A stretch of 64,000 nt of DNA from Mixophyes australis. Its lineage: Eukaryota; Chordata; Amphibia; Anura; Limnodynastidae. Made by a program: the position numbers and the translations under genes. Location: assembly GCA_036250195.1 (NCBI GenBank), contig JAVHZZ010000001.1, positions 392,906,783-392,970,782 of the forward strand, given 5' to 3'. Of this stretch, positions 20,215 through 31,712 are shown piece after piece. The first letter of the stretch is position 1. Every line of letters starts with the position of its first letter. The notes under the pieces are model-generated. The model made no database searches. It had not been told where the DNA came from and worked only from the letters and a program-made list of their open reading frames with translations.

Positions 20215-22112
20215 CAGGGCTGCCAAGAGGAATTCAGGGCCCGGGTACAACAAATTCATGGGGCCCCCCTCATAGTCGAGTAAGCCCAAAAAAATTTTTG
20301 CGGCGCATTTTTTTTTTAGTGTGTAGTAATACATTCAGGGGTGTGGCAATGCGCCGTTGGGGCGTGGCTAGCCTAACGCTGGTGCAAAATTTTTCGGAGG
20401 TGTGGTCATGCATTTGGGGGCGTGGCAAATGCGCCATTGGGGCGTGGCTAGCATAAAAATCACAAGACTCTCAATTCGCCGGAGCGTCACATATGTTCAA
20501 GCACTCCTGACTTTCAGGACATCTACCACCACAGTGTAGTATACAAAGAATGCAGTGTGTACACAAACAGTTCAGTCTTGGCCTACACCTTACATTGGGC
20601 ACAACATTCACCAAAAATTGCCATTGTCCCTACTAGAATCACAACATTTCACACACTGTGCTGCTCTCTCCTACCTGTTCTTCTCACTTTCTCCACCTGT
20701 GGCTGCTGGTTTCTTTAGTTGTGGCTTGTCTGGATCCAGGAATGTTGAAGGACCTATTTTGAAAAAAAATGGCTACATTAAGAAAATTACAGCCAGCCCC
20801 GGCGTTAAATCAATAACACTCACGATTAATAATTAGGCCTTCCTCCAGCCCCAACATTAAAATAATACTATTCACATTTAATAAATAAACATATTTCCCT
20901 TCCTGCAAACAGCCCCAGCAGTACCTATTTCTTGCAACCATCACTGCCATTAAATAATTCATAGTCACATTTAATAAATAGACCTCATTCTCCCTAAACT
21001 CACCCCAACATTCAATAGCCCCCAAACCTTTTTTTTCTCCTCTGTTCCTCTCTCCTTTTTTTCCTCCACTGTTCCTCTTTCCCACTTTTTTTCCTCCACT
21101 GCTCCTCTTTCCCACCTTTTTTTTCTCCTCTGTTCCTCTCTCCTTTTTTTCCTCCACTGTTCCTCTTTCCCACTTTTTTTTCCTCTACTGTTCCTCTTTC
21201 CCACTTTTTTTTCTCCTCTGTTCCTCTCTCCCACTTTTTTTTCCTCCTCTGTTCCTCTTTCCCATTTTTTTTCCTCCACTGTTCCTCTTTCCCTTTTTTT
21301 TTCCTCCTCTGTTCCCCTCTCCTTTTTTTCCTCCTCTGTTCCTCTTTCCCACTTTTTTCCTCCTCTGTTCCTCTTTCCCACTTTTTTTCTCCTGTTCCTC
21401 TCTCCCACTTTTTTTTCCTTCTCTGTTCCTATTTCCCACTTTATTTTCCTCCACTGTTCCTCTTTCCCACTTTTTTTTCTCCTCTGTTCATCTCCCCCAC
21501 TTTTTTTTCCTCCTCTGTTCCTCTTTCCCACTTTTTTTCCTCCACTGTTCCTCTTTCCCACCTTTTTTTCTCCTCTGTTCCTCTCTCCTTTTTTTTCTCC
21601 TCTGTTCCTTTTTCCCACTTTATTTTGTGGCTCTCTGCTTTTTTTCCTCCTCTGTTTCTCTCTCCCCTTTCTTTATAGTACTGTCCCTCTCTGTTTTCCT
21701 CCCCTTACCTCTCCGTTTCTTTACTTACCTTTTGTCAACTTCTTTCCTTTCTTTTCTTCTCTTCTGTCTCCTCTTCTGTCTTCTTTCTACATGCTGGCTG
21801 CGGCGCTCCTCACTGACTGACGGGCGTGACTTGATGATGTCACGCCCGGTAGTCAGTGTGAATGGAGAAGAGGAGAGGAGGGACACGGCGCCGCGTGATC
21901 ACGTGAGTATCATATTTTTTTGTTTTTCTTTTCTTCCAGCTCCCCCCACCAACGAATACCCCCCCCCCCCCTTCCCCCCTCGCGGGAAAAAAAATAAATA
22001 AAAAAAAAAATTGCAAAAAAGAAAATAAAAAAAATAATAAAATAAATAAATTAAATCAGCGGAGAGGGCCCGGGTAAAATGTACCCGCTCCCCCTCCCTC
22101 TTGGCGGCCCTG
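20215..22112 (+). mobile_element. hAT-type non-autonomous element (family A), 8-bp target duplication GGTATCTG
   Basis: The 1898-bp element begins CAGGGCTGCCAAGAGG and ends CCTCTTGGCGGCCCTG, an inverted repeat with a single mismatch, between identical octamers GGTATCTG (20207-20214 and 22113-22120). It sits in the L1. Family A copies also lie at 62201 and, reversed, at 12888-14687. The first 600 bp agree closely with the 62201 copy. The middle is a minisatellite. The last 300 bp contain a GATGATGTCACGCCCGG block. No transposase is encoded. Confidence 0.93.
21010..21630. repeat. T/C-rich minisatellite of family A
   Basis: About 20 irregular units of roughly 25 to 33 bp carry TTCCTCTTTCCCACTTTTTT and CCTCCTCTG. 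The plus strand is almost pure pyrimidine. The lysine/glutamate-rich frame on the minus strand (20971-21618) simply reads this repeat and is not a protein. Confidence 0.95.
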
Positions 22113-22439
22113 GGTATCTGGACCTCCAACATTTCTGTGGTGAAGGAACCATTATCTGTGACTGCATTGAATGATCCTGTAAGAATTGGGGGTCAGTTTC
22201 TCATGGTAAGTGATATTCTCATCGAAAGTGATATCAAAATTGTTAATAATTCTGTCTGGTCCAGGGGATTTATCCTTAGGGAGATTTTTTATGGCATAAA
22301 ATATTTACTGCGGGAACCAAGGGGTATTAAGGCTATCTAGATCTTTTTTTTATCTAATATAGGGAGTTTTAGGTCCCTTAGGAAAGATTGAGTAGACTCC
22401 CCTGAGAGTTGGAAAGTGTGTTTAATATCCCTTGTACAG

Positions 22440-22565
22440 GTTATACAGCTGAACATAGTATTCAGAAAACTGAATAGCTATTACTGCCTAGGTGTAATCC
22501 TTGACTTGCAACTATCCTTGGTTCCCCACATCAACTCTATACTTAAATCACTTTCTCCCTGCACA
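22440..22565 (+). pseudogene. L2/CR1-type LINE reverse transcriptase fragment
   Basis: The plus-strand reading LGVILDLQLSLVPHINSIL matches the thumb-region pattern LGVxxDxxLSFxxHI of L2/CR1-type reverse transcriptases. Only about 40 codons remain, and both flanks are other repeats. Confidence 0.65.
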
Positions 22566-22589
22566 GCAATCTGCATGCTGCAGGTAGGT

Positions 22590-22810
22590 GCTGTGCAGTG
22601 AGGAGGGAGGAAAGGGAATAGGGGGGGGAGAGGGGAGGGATGTGTGGGGAAGAGGAGAGGGGAGGAGGAGTGGGGAGGAGGAGAGGGTAGGGGGGAGCAA
22701 CAGTGTGGAGGAGGGGCGCCACCGGGTGCACATAATAAATAGTAAAAACAAAAAATGTAAAGAAAATCTTAAACGCTGCCGGTCTTGTGCCCCCCCCCCC
22801 CCCCCAGGTC
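22590..22810. repeat. G/A-rich tract followed by a run of C
   Basis: 22600-22710 is a purine tract with many G runs of three or more (quadruplex-prone). 22791-22805 is a near-unbroken run of C. A short A/T-rich spacer separates the two. It resembles the low-complexity middles of family A but has no recognisable termini. Confidence 0.7.
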
Positions 22811-22859
22811 CCAACGCCCCAGGCTGCAGCCTGATCAGCCTATTGGTGGATCTTGTCCT

Positions 22860-25590
22860 GCACTTGTCTTCAAGCAGACCAGTTATTATTAAGTAACAAC
22901 CATTTATAGCTTCCAATTTAGTGTTAAGTACAGAAGTACAGTTTTGCATTAATCAAATTCACCATACCATTTCTTATAAATGGATCATTTACTGTGAAAA
23001 GAATAGGATATTGCACCATATTTGCTATAACAATTTGAGGTAAAGCTGAACCAGACCCATTATTCCGAAAAAAGTAGATGGAAGGGGGATTTTGCTGTGA
23101 TTGGTGAATATGTCCCACAGGGGTAAGGGACAAGAAGGGAAGGGGAAGGAAGGGGCTGGTAAAAGGGAGGGGGAATCTAACCTAGCCCAGAACATTGAGC
23201 TAAAGTATTTATGGCATGGGAAGAAATGCGGCAAAATAGGTATCAAGTGGGGGGCAGTCACTAGTGCCACCACCCATGCAGTGTGATTTAAATCGTGACA
23301 TATTACTACACAATTTTACAATATAAACAACAGTGATAGAAAATCAATTAGAATGAATTAAATAGCTGTGTTGCAGCTAAGAATAAAACTAGTCAATGGA
23401 TGAAAACATAAAAATGCTTGCCACAGCCTATCCCATAGGTTCTCAAAACTTATGCATCACATTAGCATGGGATAAGCAAAGCCAGAAAAACTTTGCTTAA
23501 GGAAAGAGTTCTGTGCCGACAGCATTTTTATGCATATACAAAGAATGATCCCTCATCATTGCACTTTTTCATTGTCCCCCTGATTAAGTGAGAAACAGCT
23601 TAGGCTATCTATCCGTCTATCTTGGGAATGGTTGGAGAATTTGTAGGGGAGACATGCTATATAAAATGTTGTCGTATTAACATAGCTCTGCCTATTCATT
23701 TCAATGGGCTTTCTAAGCCCATTGAAATACATGAGACATTCATATGAATGGAAAATCTCACTGGTTTTAGTCAATCTTCAGTGTATGGAACCAGGGAGAT
23801 TATTTGCAGACAGTGGATACTTTAGTAGGTTCCCCCATTCTATATATTTCTGTGATTGTGAGATGTCTGGTGATTTTGTTTTTACATGGCGATGTGCCTA
23901 TCTTAGATTTGTTAAATTTCAAATCACCATGTAAATCACTAAAAAAATTGTGATTTTAATGAAGATTTCAACAAATCTCCATTTATTAGATTTCCTTGGG
24001 GTGTAAACAGATCAATCAAGTAAGACAGATCTGCTTGCTTGCTTACAATACTCCTTTCCATTTCTATATAGATCCACACTAAACGCTTCACCTTGTATTG
24101 TTGAATACTAATAATAATACAAAATAATGAAGAGTGTAAATTGTTATTCTGAAAAAAAAATATATGATGTTTCTAGTAGATATTTTATGTATTTCGATAC
24201 TTGTGTGTAGTGGTCCTATAATGATTGTACTCCAATGTACACAGGTAGGCAGTGCTTTAAATATGACTTTAAACATACAGCAATTGGGTGTTGCATAGAT
24301 GGAGCATGAAAAGGGGTTGTAATCTCATCTCTCATAGCAGAAAGTCCAAGTAAAATATAAACATTGTGTAATTACATGCAAAGCCTGAAAGTAGGTGCAA
24401 GCATACATACCATTTCTGCCCTTGGCAAACGAATTGTGATGTTTGTCTCATGGTCACGCTGGGAAGAGCTTGGTGTTTACAAAAATGATTTTGTTAAGTT
24501 TCTGGTTTTCATTCTTATTGGCAGCCTAGCTCCAGTATGGCTGTCGTCTCGATAAGATACTTATACATGTTTTATCAGTATAAAGGAGAATTCAGCTATA
24601 TATTATATAGATACATTTCCAATAGTTAAGGTTTAAAGTAACCTAATCAGTTATACCGTTAAATGAAGTATACTAATGGGGCATCCACAGTACTTCATCA
24701 GGTGAAAATATGAGCTTCAGACACAATTTTAGTTGAGAAAGACAAACTCTTTTGCAGATTTGATACTGATACTGCTACATTGTGCTCCTGCCTCCACATA
24801 CTGTCCTATTAGGAAGTGACTCTGACTGAAACTAGACAGCTTTTGTAACACATCGCATATATGTCACACGTTTGTTTGTTTTGATATCACTACTTATCAA
24901 TAACAGTACGTGTCAGGTCATATTTCTGTTTTGCCATTGAAAGATACTAATCATATGGCCAAATGTATATACTAGTGGAAATACAAATCTGTTTCTATTG
25001 GTATGTGACTTGTGTATTATTATCTTGAATGTGTCATTTCCTAATCATTTTTCATCTTGTGATGTTGTTTACAATTTTCCACGTCCTTTTTGTCAAAACA
25101 TTCTAAGTAAATGATCTAACTTCTCCTACAATCCAACATGGCTATTTTACTACATAGTCACGTGGCAGCTCGAGGGCTACACTAAGACTGTATGATATAA
25201 TAGCAGTGTAATGTCTTCCCAACTAACAACATCTGTTGTACTACATTCTACCATGTGTCAGGCTTGGAAAATGTCTGCAAGCATCTGCTAATACTTTACA
25301 AATCCATTTTTTTAATGTCAGAACTTGTAAATCATAAATATAATTTTTTATTTGTTAGCATATGTATTACATTTGGAAATATTGCTTATCAGATCAATAC
25401 ACACCAATGGAGAAACTGTACAATAAAATAAGTTATACTATGCACATAAATAACTTATCTCCACTCTAGATGTAATTGTTTGGTGGACCTTAATTTAGAA
25501 AATCATGCAATTATTACATATTGAACTGTATTTGTCTTATGGTGTGTGTGATAGGAGCCAAAAAATTGAACTATAGCTAATTATCTCCTC
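22860..25590. other. No recognised gene
   Basis: Sequence with no domain-like frames, no element ends and no RNA genes that I can see. A purine-rich patch lies at 23110-23180. Confidence 0.4.
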
Positions 25591-25895
25591 CACTCATTCT
25601 CCCCTCTCTCCCATTCCCTCAACTGGCTCCTCTTGTGCCTGGTCTGTTTAACCCTCCCTTAGGATGTAAGCTCGCTTGAGCAGGGCCCTCTTCCCTCCTG
25701 TCTCCTTACCCGTTCTTCTGCTCCGTGTCTATTGCATCTGCCTGCCTGGAGTTTCTGAAGTATTGGTACTTTTGTTTATTGTTCTGTACTGTTATACCCT
25801 GTATAGTCTACTTTTTGTACTATGTGCGGCGCTGCGGAAACCTTGTGGCGCCTAACAAATAAATGATAATAATAATAAAAATAATAATAATTATC
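25590..25895 (+). repeat. LINE (L2-type) 3' tail with GATAATAATAA end
   Basis: The block runs from CTCTCCCATTCCCTCAACTG through GGATGTAAGCTCGCTTGAGC and GCGGCGCTGCGGAAACC to CAAATAAATGATAATAATAA. The same arrangement ends the better-preserved L2 fragment at 54664-55225, and similar tails occur at 27920-28025, 29221-29300 (reverse) and 44800-44915. These are 3'-anchored fragments of one LINE group or its SINE. Confidence 0.7.
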
Positions 25896-26201
25896 TAAAT
25901 ACTTTGTTTCTGTGGTAGATTACCAAAGCATATTATTTCATTATGCTTGACATGACTAAAAGATGGTCACTTTACATACTGTAACATAGTGAGAAACTTA
26001 AGATGCATTATATAATTATTTAACCAATATATGGAATATATGCATGGTTTATCTAGATGAGTGAAACAACAAGTCATACATTCATACGTTACTCATTTGC
26101 ATTCTATTGCTTTGTAAAGCTTTGAGCATTCCACCAACAGCTATTAAGACCTTTTTTACTGGAGTTAATGAATGATATTGATAATGATAATTACTTTATA
26201 T

Positions 26202-26476
26202 CAGGGCCATCTTAACAACATTATGGGCCCCCGGGCAAAGCAGTGCACCGGGGCACCTAGATATAGATATAGATATATAGATGTAAACAGATACAGATAT
26301 AGATATATAGAGATAGATAGATGTACTTGCTCAGTGACCCTTGTAGGTTTTTTTTTTGCAGGTTTTTTTCTTTTGCAGAATTATTTATTCTCATTAAGAG
26401 CCGTGCCTATGGGGCCCCCTTGCCCGTGGGGCCCCCGGGCAGCTGCCCATCATGCCCAATGGAAAAGATTGCCCAG
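26202..26476. mobile_element. hAT MITE, 8-bp target duplication CTTTATAT
   Basis: The 275-bp element starts CAGGGCCATCTTAACAACAT and ends GGAAAAGATTGCCCAG. It is flanked by CTTTATAT at 26194-26201 and 26477-26484. It contains an (AGAT)n patch near 26261-26325 and the GGGCCCCCGGGCA motif at both sides. A truncated relative starts at 46144. Confidence 0.88.
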
Positions 26477-27440
26477 CTTTATATTATATAATAATTTATA
26501 TTATCTTAGCAGCAAGCAAAATAGTGACTTGCATTAATATTAACAAATAAAACCATGTGTGACATATTTTATGTGTATTACAATTAAAATAAACTTGTTG
26601 AAAGTTATAGAAAGATAAAAAAGAAACCAACAATGACATATAATTAGATTATTTTACATTATAAAACAGTTACATTTCTTATGGCTAAAAGCAACACATA
26701 GCAATTGATAGATTCACTAAGGGTTCAACCCGTGATATAAAAGATATCAGATAATTTCATAAATTGTATAGTCTTTTCCATGTTTTTGTAACTTTTGCCA
26801 AAAGAGCAAACCTGCATCACCAACATATCCTCAAACTGGTAAAACTCACTATAATAGGATGAAAATGTAATGTTTGCCATGTCTGTACTTCATATGGCAT
26901 ATAAGGTAAAAACGCAATAACTGTTTTAACAGACCTGAAGATATTTTATATTACATGCATGCGTAATGCATGCAAAATAACTTAATTTACATACATACAT
27001 GTGCTTTTTATAGCATGGATCCCTATATGACTGTGATTATAATACCAACAATTCATGTTCTCAGGATTTCTTTAATCATGTACAGGTGAGTTAATTGATT
27101 TTCCTGGGTCAGTAATTATCCCACCTGTTTCTACAGATCAGGAAAACATGACCTGATCAAATCTCACAATAATATAAATAAGCATAAAAAATATTTTTAA
27201 AAAGTACTGACTTTAAAATGGTCGACCTGTGTGTAGTCAGATAAAACAGGGTTGAAAAATCCCTGCCAAATGTAAAACCTGTATTTAGCATATAGACAAG
27301 AATTAACCTGAACCAGGAAAAATCACAGGCAAGGCAGAAATTTGTTAAAATGAAACTTAATGTTAATACACCTTATAAATAACATTCAAACATGTAAGTG
27401 TTTTATCTAAGATTTATTTAGTGATTTCATTCTCTTATAG

Positions 27441-27543
27441 TCTCATGCCTGGTGGCCTATTTGGCAAGAAAAAAACGGATCTCTTAAGATTTCTTTTTTG
27501 GCAAAACCTAATGGATGACGTGTTGGAACAAGATCACAGGAAG
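27441..27543 (+). other. Candidate coding exon (unidentified)
   Basis: A pyrimidine-rich stretch ends TTCTCTTATAG at 27440, a good splice acceptor, and AGGAAG|GTAATA at 27543/27544 is an acceptable donor. Between them one phase is fully open (103 bp, 34 codons plus one base) and reads LMPGGLFGKKKTDLLRF, then WQNLMDDVLEQDHRK, a charged, protein-like composition. No repeat is recognisable around it. I cannot name the protein, and a chance match of splice signals with an open phase is possible. Confidence 0.3.
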
Positions 27544-27904
27544 GTAATACATTTTTTTTCCATTTTCCAAAAGTTATTCTTGGCCAAGTATAAATCTCTT
27601 GGGATGAAGTAACAAGGATATGTTTAATATTCACATATAGCCATAAAACTGTAATTGCAGTAAACAGACACTTTTCCAAAGGAGTCCCAAAAATAGAAAT
27701 GGTTCTTTTCTGGAACTAGAGACCTGATACAGCTCCATTTTATAACTGTGTTATTGGTGTGTGCTTCATGAAACTTATAAAAAAGAGTAAAACTAATCTT
27801 CTATTAAACACTTATCAAATACACATTCTGCAACTTGTTGCAATTAGTGTAGATACATGTAGATTAATTGGCTGCTGACAAAATAGACCCTAGTGTGTGT
27901 GTGT

Positions 27905-28025
27905 GTGGTAGGGAATTTAGATTGTAAGCTCCAGAGTGGCAGGGACTGATGTGAATCATTGCATATTCTCTGTGCAGCTCTGCATGAAAAGATTGGTGCT
28001 ATATAAATAAATGATAATAATAATG
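27905..28025 (+). repeat. LINE/SINE 3' tail
   Basis: GATTGTAAGCTCCAGAGTGG through GTGCTATATAAATAAATGATAATAATAATG. Same tail type as at 25590-25895. Confidence 0.7.
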
Positions 28026-28306
28026 TTCCTACCTGAACTTAGAGCAGCATGTGTAGATGTTAGTTTTATATGTACCTTATTAGCTCACACTTTAGTCAGT
28101 ACAGGGTCAGGTAGCATTAGATAAGTATTAAATAAATCCCTGCATTAATATATTTGATGTATTGGTGGTTTAACATGAGGTTTTAGGTTCTTGCTCTGGT
28201 TCAGAGGGAGTGAATGCATAGCTTGGGTCAGTGTAGGAATGGCTCAGACACCAGCACATAGGAACCAGTTAGTGTAAATTGACATGTGCTCGTTCCACAT
28301 TAAGAA

Positions 28307-28772
28307 GCCTATTTATCAAGCCTTAAATAATGCGGAAATGGCTGTTTCCGTACGGTTTAGGCAAATCTAAGTAAGAGGGCTATTTGACAACAGCCTTACG
28401 CAAGAGATATTAAATACATTCCCTGCGTTATGCAACTAATGCAGAATATAGCAGTCCCCATAATTCTCTATGGAGACTGCGAAGTGGAGCAATTTATCAA
28501 GCTTTGTAAAGTTTAACTTTTCGGTGCTTGTATCTGATAGCTAACGTCATTGGAGGATAGTGTTAGCAGGTCTAACTGATAGCTAAAGCACGGCCAGAGA
28601 GGGATTTTCCTATCCTTTCCCAGCAGGCTGGATGCTCCTCACCGCCTTCATAAAACTTATATGTCTGTATGCAGGTAAATAGGTCCGAAATGTATCACTG
28701 ATTGCTGTGAAAAGTGGCAATAAGGGATGCTAATTAATGAGGAAAAATGCAGTGGTACATAAATAGGCCCCC
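28307..28772. repeat. Possible old fold-back repeat
   Basis: The left end AAGCCTATTTATCAAGCC and right end CATAAATAGGCCCCC are short inverted matches, like other fold-back repeats here with CCTATTTA ends. The interior is diverged. No target duplication was found. Confidence 0.35.
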
Positions 28773-29220
28773 AAAAGTATTAAAAAGAAAGACATTATAG
28801 AGTAGTAGGTACACAGACAATGTTTCGCTATTGTTATATTAAATGAGCTATATGATCTATGCCACCAAACATATTTTATTAAACAACATTGAAAGCTAAT
28901 TGAAGCCATATTATTTTTGAATTGGTGACATATTGAAGGTTGTATTTGAGGGTTATAAATTACCATGAATAAGGGCATGTATTATTGATCGTTTTTTCCC
29001 AGGTATTACCAAAAATAGGTTTTATGTATAATATTAAAAAGGTTATATAGAAAGGATCTGTTTATAAGATAAATATATTCTCTTTCTTTGTTAATAGAAG
29101 TTGTGTATTTATAACATTGTTTCAATGTGATTGGTTATAATTATTATACAAATGTATAGCTATTTTACCACTGTTGCCCAGTATTTTATGTTTTCTTTGT
29201 GGATGTTTATATGGGGAACA

Positions 29221-29345
29221 TTATTATTATTATTATTATTATTATTATCCTTTATTTATAAGGCGCCACAAGGTTTCCACAGCATCACACAGAATACAAA
29301 CGGTTAACCATACAGGGCGAAACAGTACCGAACAATGAACAAGTA
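29221..29345 (-). repeat. (ATT)n microsatellite and reversed LINE tail
   Basis: About nine ATT repeats are followed by TTTATAAGGCGCCACAAGG and GGTTTCCACAGC, the reverse complement of the tail motif at 25825-25860. Confidence 0.75.
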
Positions 29346-29631
29346 AACTCCTGGGGGTAAATGTATCAAGCTCCGATGTTATGGCAAATCAATTTTAGTC
29401 CCCAAGTCTGCAGATGTAATAAGCTGCCATTTTTACTCTGATCTTCAAAATCGCTGGTCATCTCGAGTAATTTGCCGGGATATATAACACTCGGTGTTTA
29501 GCTAATGCTCCCGTGTTTCCTTGCTGCATGATTAGTAAACACATCACTGTTACACTGCCCTGCCTATACAGCCACAGGTCCCGCGGCTGTGAAAAGTTTA
29601 AAAATAGATAAATGTTAAAAAACAAAATGCG

Positions 29632-30423
29632 GAACGAGGAAGGCATATACCCTATGATGTTCTTTGCTCTAAAGTTCCTAACTTTCACCCGCCTTTCTAC
29701 CAATACTTGCAGGTTCGGCATTTCCTCCTATCACTCCTGTCGGACAGCACGCCCCACCTCTTCTCCCAATTTGAATCTCTTTGCCTCTCCTCCCCCCTGC
29801 GCAGAGGCATGATCTCCACCCTGTATAGTCTCCTACTAGAGAAATTGGTGATGGGCGGAAATATACATGAGAGGGAGTGGGAGAGGGATCTGGGCCCACC
29901 CCCGGAGGAGGACTGCTGGGAGACCATTAGACTGAATGTGGCCTCTAGCTCCATCTTCACATTAATCAAGGAAAATGCGTATAAAGTGTATTACAGGTGG
30001 TATCTTACACCTGATAGGCTCGCAAAAATGTTTCAGTCAACCTCCCCCGATTGCTGGAGAAATTGTGGTCACCGAGACACCCTTGTACACATTTGGTGGT
30101 CCTGCCTTGTTATTTCCTCCTTCTGGGATAAGGTTGCGAGGCTTCTCTCCTCCCTTCTCCAATGTCCTATTAGGAAGAACCCGTGGTCCTTCTTACTCTG
30201 TTATCCTATACAAGACCTTGATACCCACTCTGCGAAGCTAGCTTCACACGTATTGGCGGCAGCCAAATGCCTGATAGCTAAGCGGAAGCGGGTGGAGCCT
30301 CCTCGCGTCTCTTCTTTAAGATCATATATATGGTTTATAGCCAACATGGAAAATATCACCTCCTTACTACGGGACAAAGAAGACAAATTCCATCAGGTCT
30401 GGGCCCCCTGGCTCTATGCCTAG
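29632..30423 (+). CDS. L1 ORF2 C-terminal part, uninterrupted (263 codons)
   Basis: One frame is open from the first base of the insertion to the stop after APWLYA. It encodes the region C-terminal of reverse transcriptase, with helices carrying W residues (YKVYYRWYLTPDRLAKMF), then the C-x3-C-x7-H-x4-C knuckle CWRNCGHRDTLVHIWWSC followed by FWDKVARLL. It ends with the IWFIANMENITSL segment that precedes ORF2 stops. The absence of any stop or shift in 264 codons shows a recent insertion. There is no start codon of its own, no reverse transcriptase core and no endonuclease, so it is a dead-on-arrival copy. Confidence 0.9.
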   Translation, partial: ERGRHIPYDVLCSKVPNFHPPFYQYLQVRHFLLSLLSDSTPHLFSQFESLCLSSPLRRGMISTLYSLLLEKLVMGGNIHEREWERDLGPPPEEDCWETIRLNVASSSIFTLIKENAYKVYYRWYLTPDRLAKMFQSTSPDCWRNCGHRDTLVHIWWSCLVISSFWDKVARLLSSLLQCPIRKNPWSFLLCYPIQDLDTHSAKLASHVLAAAKCLIAKRKRVEPPRVSSLRSYIWFIANMENITSLLRDKEDKFHQVWAPWLYA

Positions 30424-30798
30424 AGTCTCGCAGTCCGTCTTCCTCTGATTAATCTCCTTCTTACACAACCCCATATAAAATTGAGCCTATTGCTTCTCTA
30501 AAAAGGCCACCTCACAGCCCAGGTAGCGCTCCCTCATGAGGGAGAGCACGCTTCTCTTAGTCTATTTTACCTGACGACCATGTATTATTCCCCCTTCCCT
30601 ACCCCACACCCCTCTAAAGCCCACTGCCTCACCTCTCCCTCCCTTACCCATTACTAACTTGTTATATTGCAATAAATATTTGTGTTATAAAGTGACATTG
30701 CTGGATACATGTACCTTGAATGTTCTGCTCAAGCTTTTAATGTCACGTTTGTTCTTTTTTTTTTGTGTACGCAATAAAAGTTTGAGTTAAAAAAAAAC
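29632..30798 (+). mobile_element. Young 5'-truncated L1 insertion with 13-bp target duplication
   Basis: The insertion is bounded by perfect copies of AAAACAAAATGCG at 29619-29631 and 30799-30811. It starts inside ORF2, carries the ORF2 stop at 30421-30423, a 3' untranslated region with AATAAA at 30773-30778, and an A-rich end at 30789-30797. All these are hallmarks of target-primed reverse transcription of an L1 RNA. Confidence 0.93.
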
Positions 30799-31194
30799 AA
30801 AACAAAATGCGTGGGGCCCCCCCGTCCAAGCACTGTTAACCCTAGTGCTGCCAGCCTACTGCTGGTTACGTGAAAATTGGGGAAAAAATTGCGTGGGGTC
30901 CCCCCGATTTTCCCATAACCAGCACTAGGCAAAACAACCGGGGTGATTGGCACTATAACAGAGGGACACGTGGCAGAGGCCCCCTGCCATAATGACATAC
31001 CAACCCCAGGCTGTTCAGCGCTGGGCTGGATTCCTTAGGGAGTCGGGTCTGCAAAAAAACCAAACGTGCGGGTCCCCCTTCTAGGAATAACCAGCCCTGT
31101 GCTGAAAGCACTAGGGCTCTTCCTACACCCCTGGGTGGTGGGTGTAGGGTAATATCAGCGATTATAATGTAAAAAAAAACAAACAGATGCCATT

Positions 31195-31385
31195 TTGTTT
31201 TGTGGAACTACAAGTCCCCGCCATGCCAAGGTGCCATTAACAGTCTGGGCATGCTAATGCTTCTATAACTACAAGCACCAGCATACCTATGGAAGCCAGG
31301 TCATGCTGGCACTTGGAGAACCACAAGTACCAACATGGCCTGACAACCATGGCTGGCTGAGACCTGTAGTTCCGCAAAAAAAATG
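31195..31385. repeat. Repeated ACTACAAG-CCAGCATG motifs in both orientations
   Basis: GGAACTACAAGTCCCCGCCATGCC, TAACTACAAGCACCAGCAT, CATGCTGGCACTTGGAGAAC and GAGACCTGTAGTTCCGC are variants of one motif, alternating in direction. The same motif forms the arms of the fold-back at 1853-2000. It lies within the repeat at 29355-31710. Confidence 0.75.
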
Positions 31386-31712
31386 TTAAAAAAAACCACA
31401 ACCGCATTTTTTTGGGCAGCATTTATCTATTTTTTTAACTTTTGACAGCAGCGGGGATCTGCAGCTCTATAGACAGGCAATGTAACAGTGATGTGTTTAC
31501 TAATCATGCAGCTAGGATGCAGACTGTTGTATCCAGCGATTTTGACTGGAAAACAGTCGGGACTTTGATCTCTATCGATTTTTGAAATAGTGATTTTGAC
31601 TGAAACACATCTATGGCAATTTTGCATGAAATCTCAGGTTCATACATCAGCAAGTTTTAACTCTCCCGAGAAACTTGCTGGATTTGCAAAGTCGCTTGAT
31701 ACATTTACCCAG

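Larger units (their letters stand above)
14688..22440 (-). mobile_element. L1-type LINE, minus strand, split by two later insertions
   Basis: Three blocks (22121-22440, 18264-20206 and 14688-15017) read on the minus strand as successive parts of an L1 ORF2. They hold a PGPD segment near 22280, ISPLVHPDQVG near 20060, AEQAFDSLHWQYM near 19940, and the late ORF2 tail at 18250-18640. The tail resumes at 15017 with IATQATIAQKLKDPAIP. The gaps are the LTR element 15023-18263 and family A at 20215-22112. Removing each insertion and one copy of its duplicated target restores continuity, including the reading frame at the LTR site. Many stops show that the L1 is dead. The 5' part is missing or unrecognised. 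Confidence 0.85.
29355..31710. mobile_element. Repeat with GGGTAAATGTATCAAGC inverted ends, interrupted by an L1
   Basis: It starts GGGTAAATGTATCAAGC and ends GCTTGATACATTTACCC, a perfect 17-bp inverted repeat. Further inward, TAGTAAACACATCACTGTTA (29532) is mirrored by the sequence near 31480-31510. The interior right half holds CCCCCCCGT, GGGTGTAGGG and related motifs. Without the L1 at 29632-30798 the element is about 1.2 kb. The right end abuts the hAT remnant at 31713, which is truncated there. The duplication at its ends was not resolved. Confidence 0.75.

Noticed and set aside
20971..21618. Open minus-strand frame of 215 codons rich in Lys, Glu and Gly
   Set aside because: It only translates the pyrimidine-rich minisatellite. 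All frames there are open because the units lack stop codons.
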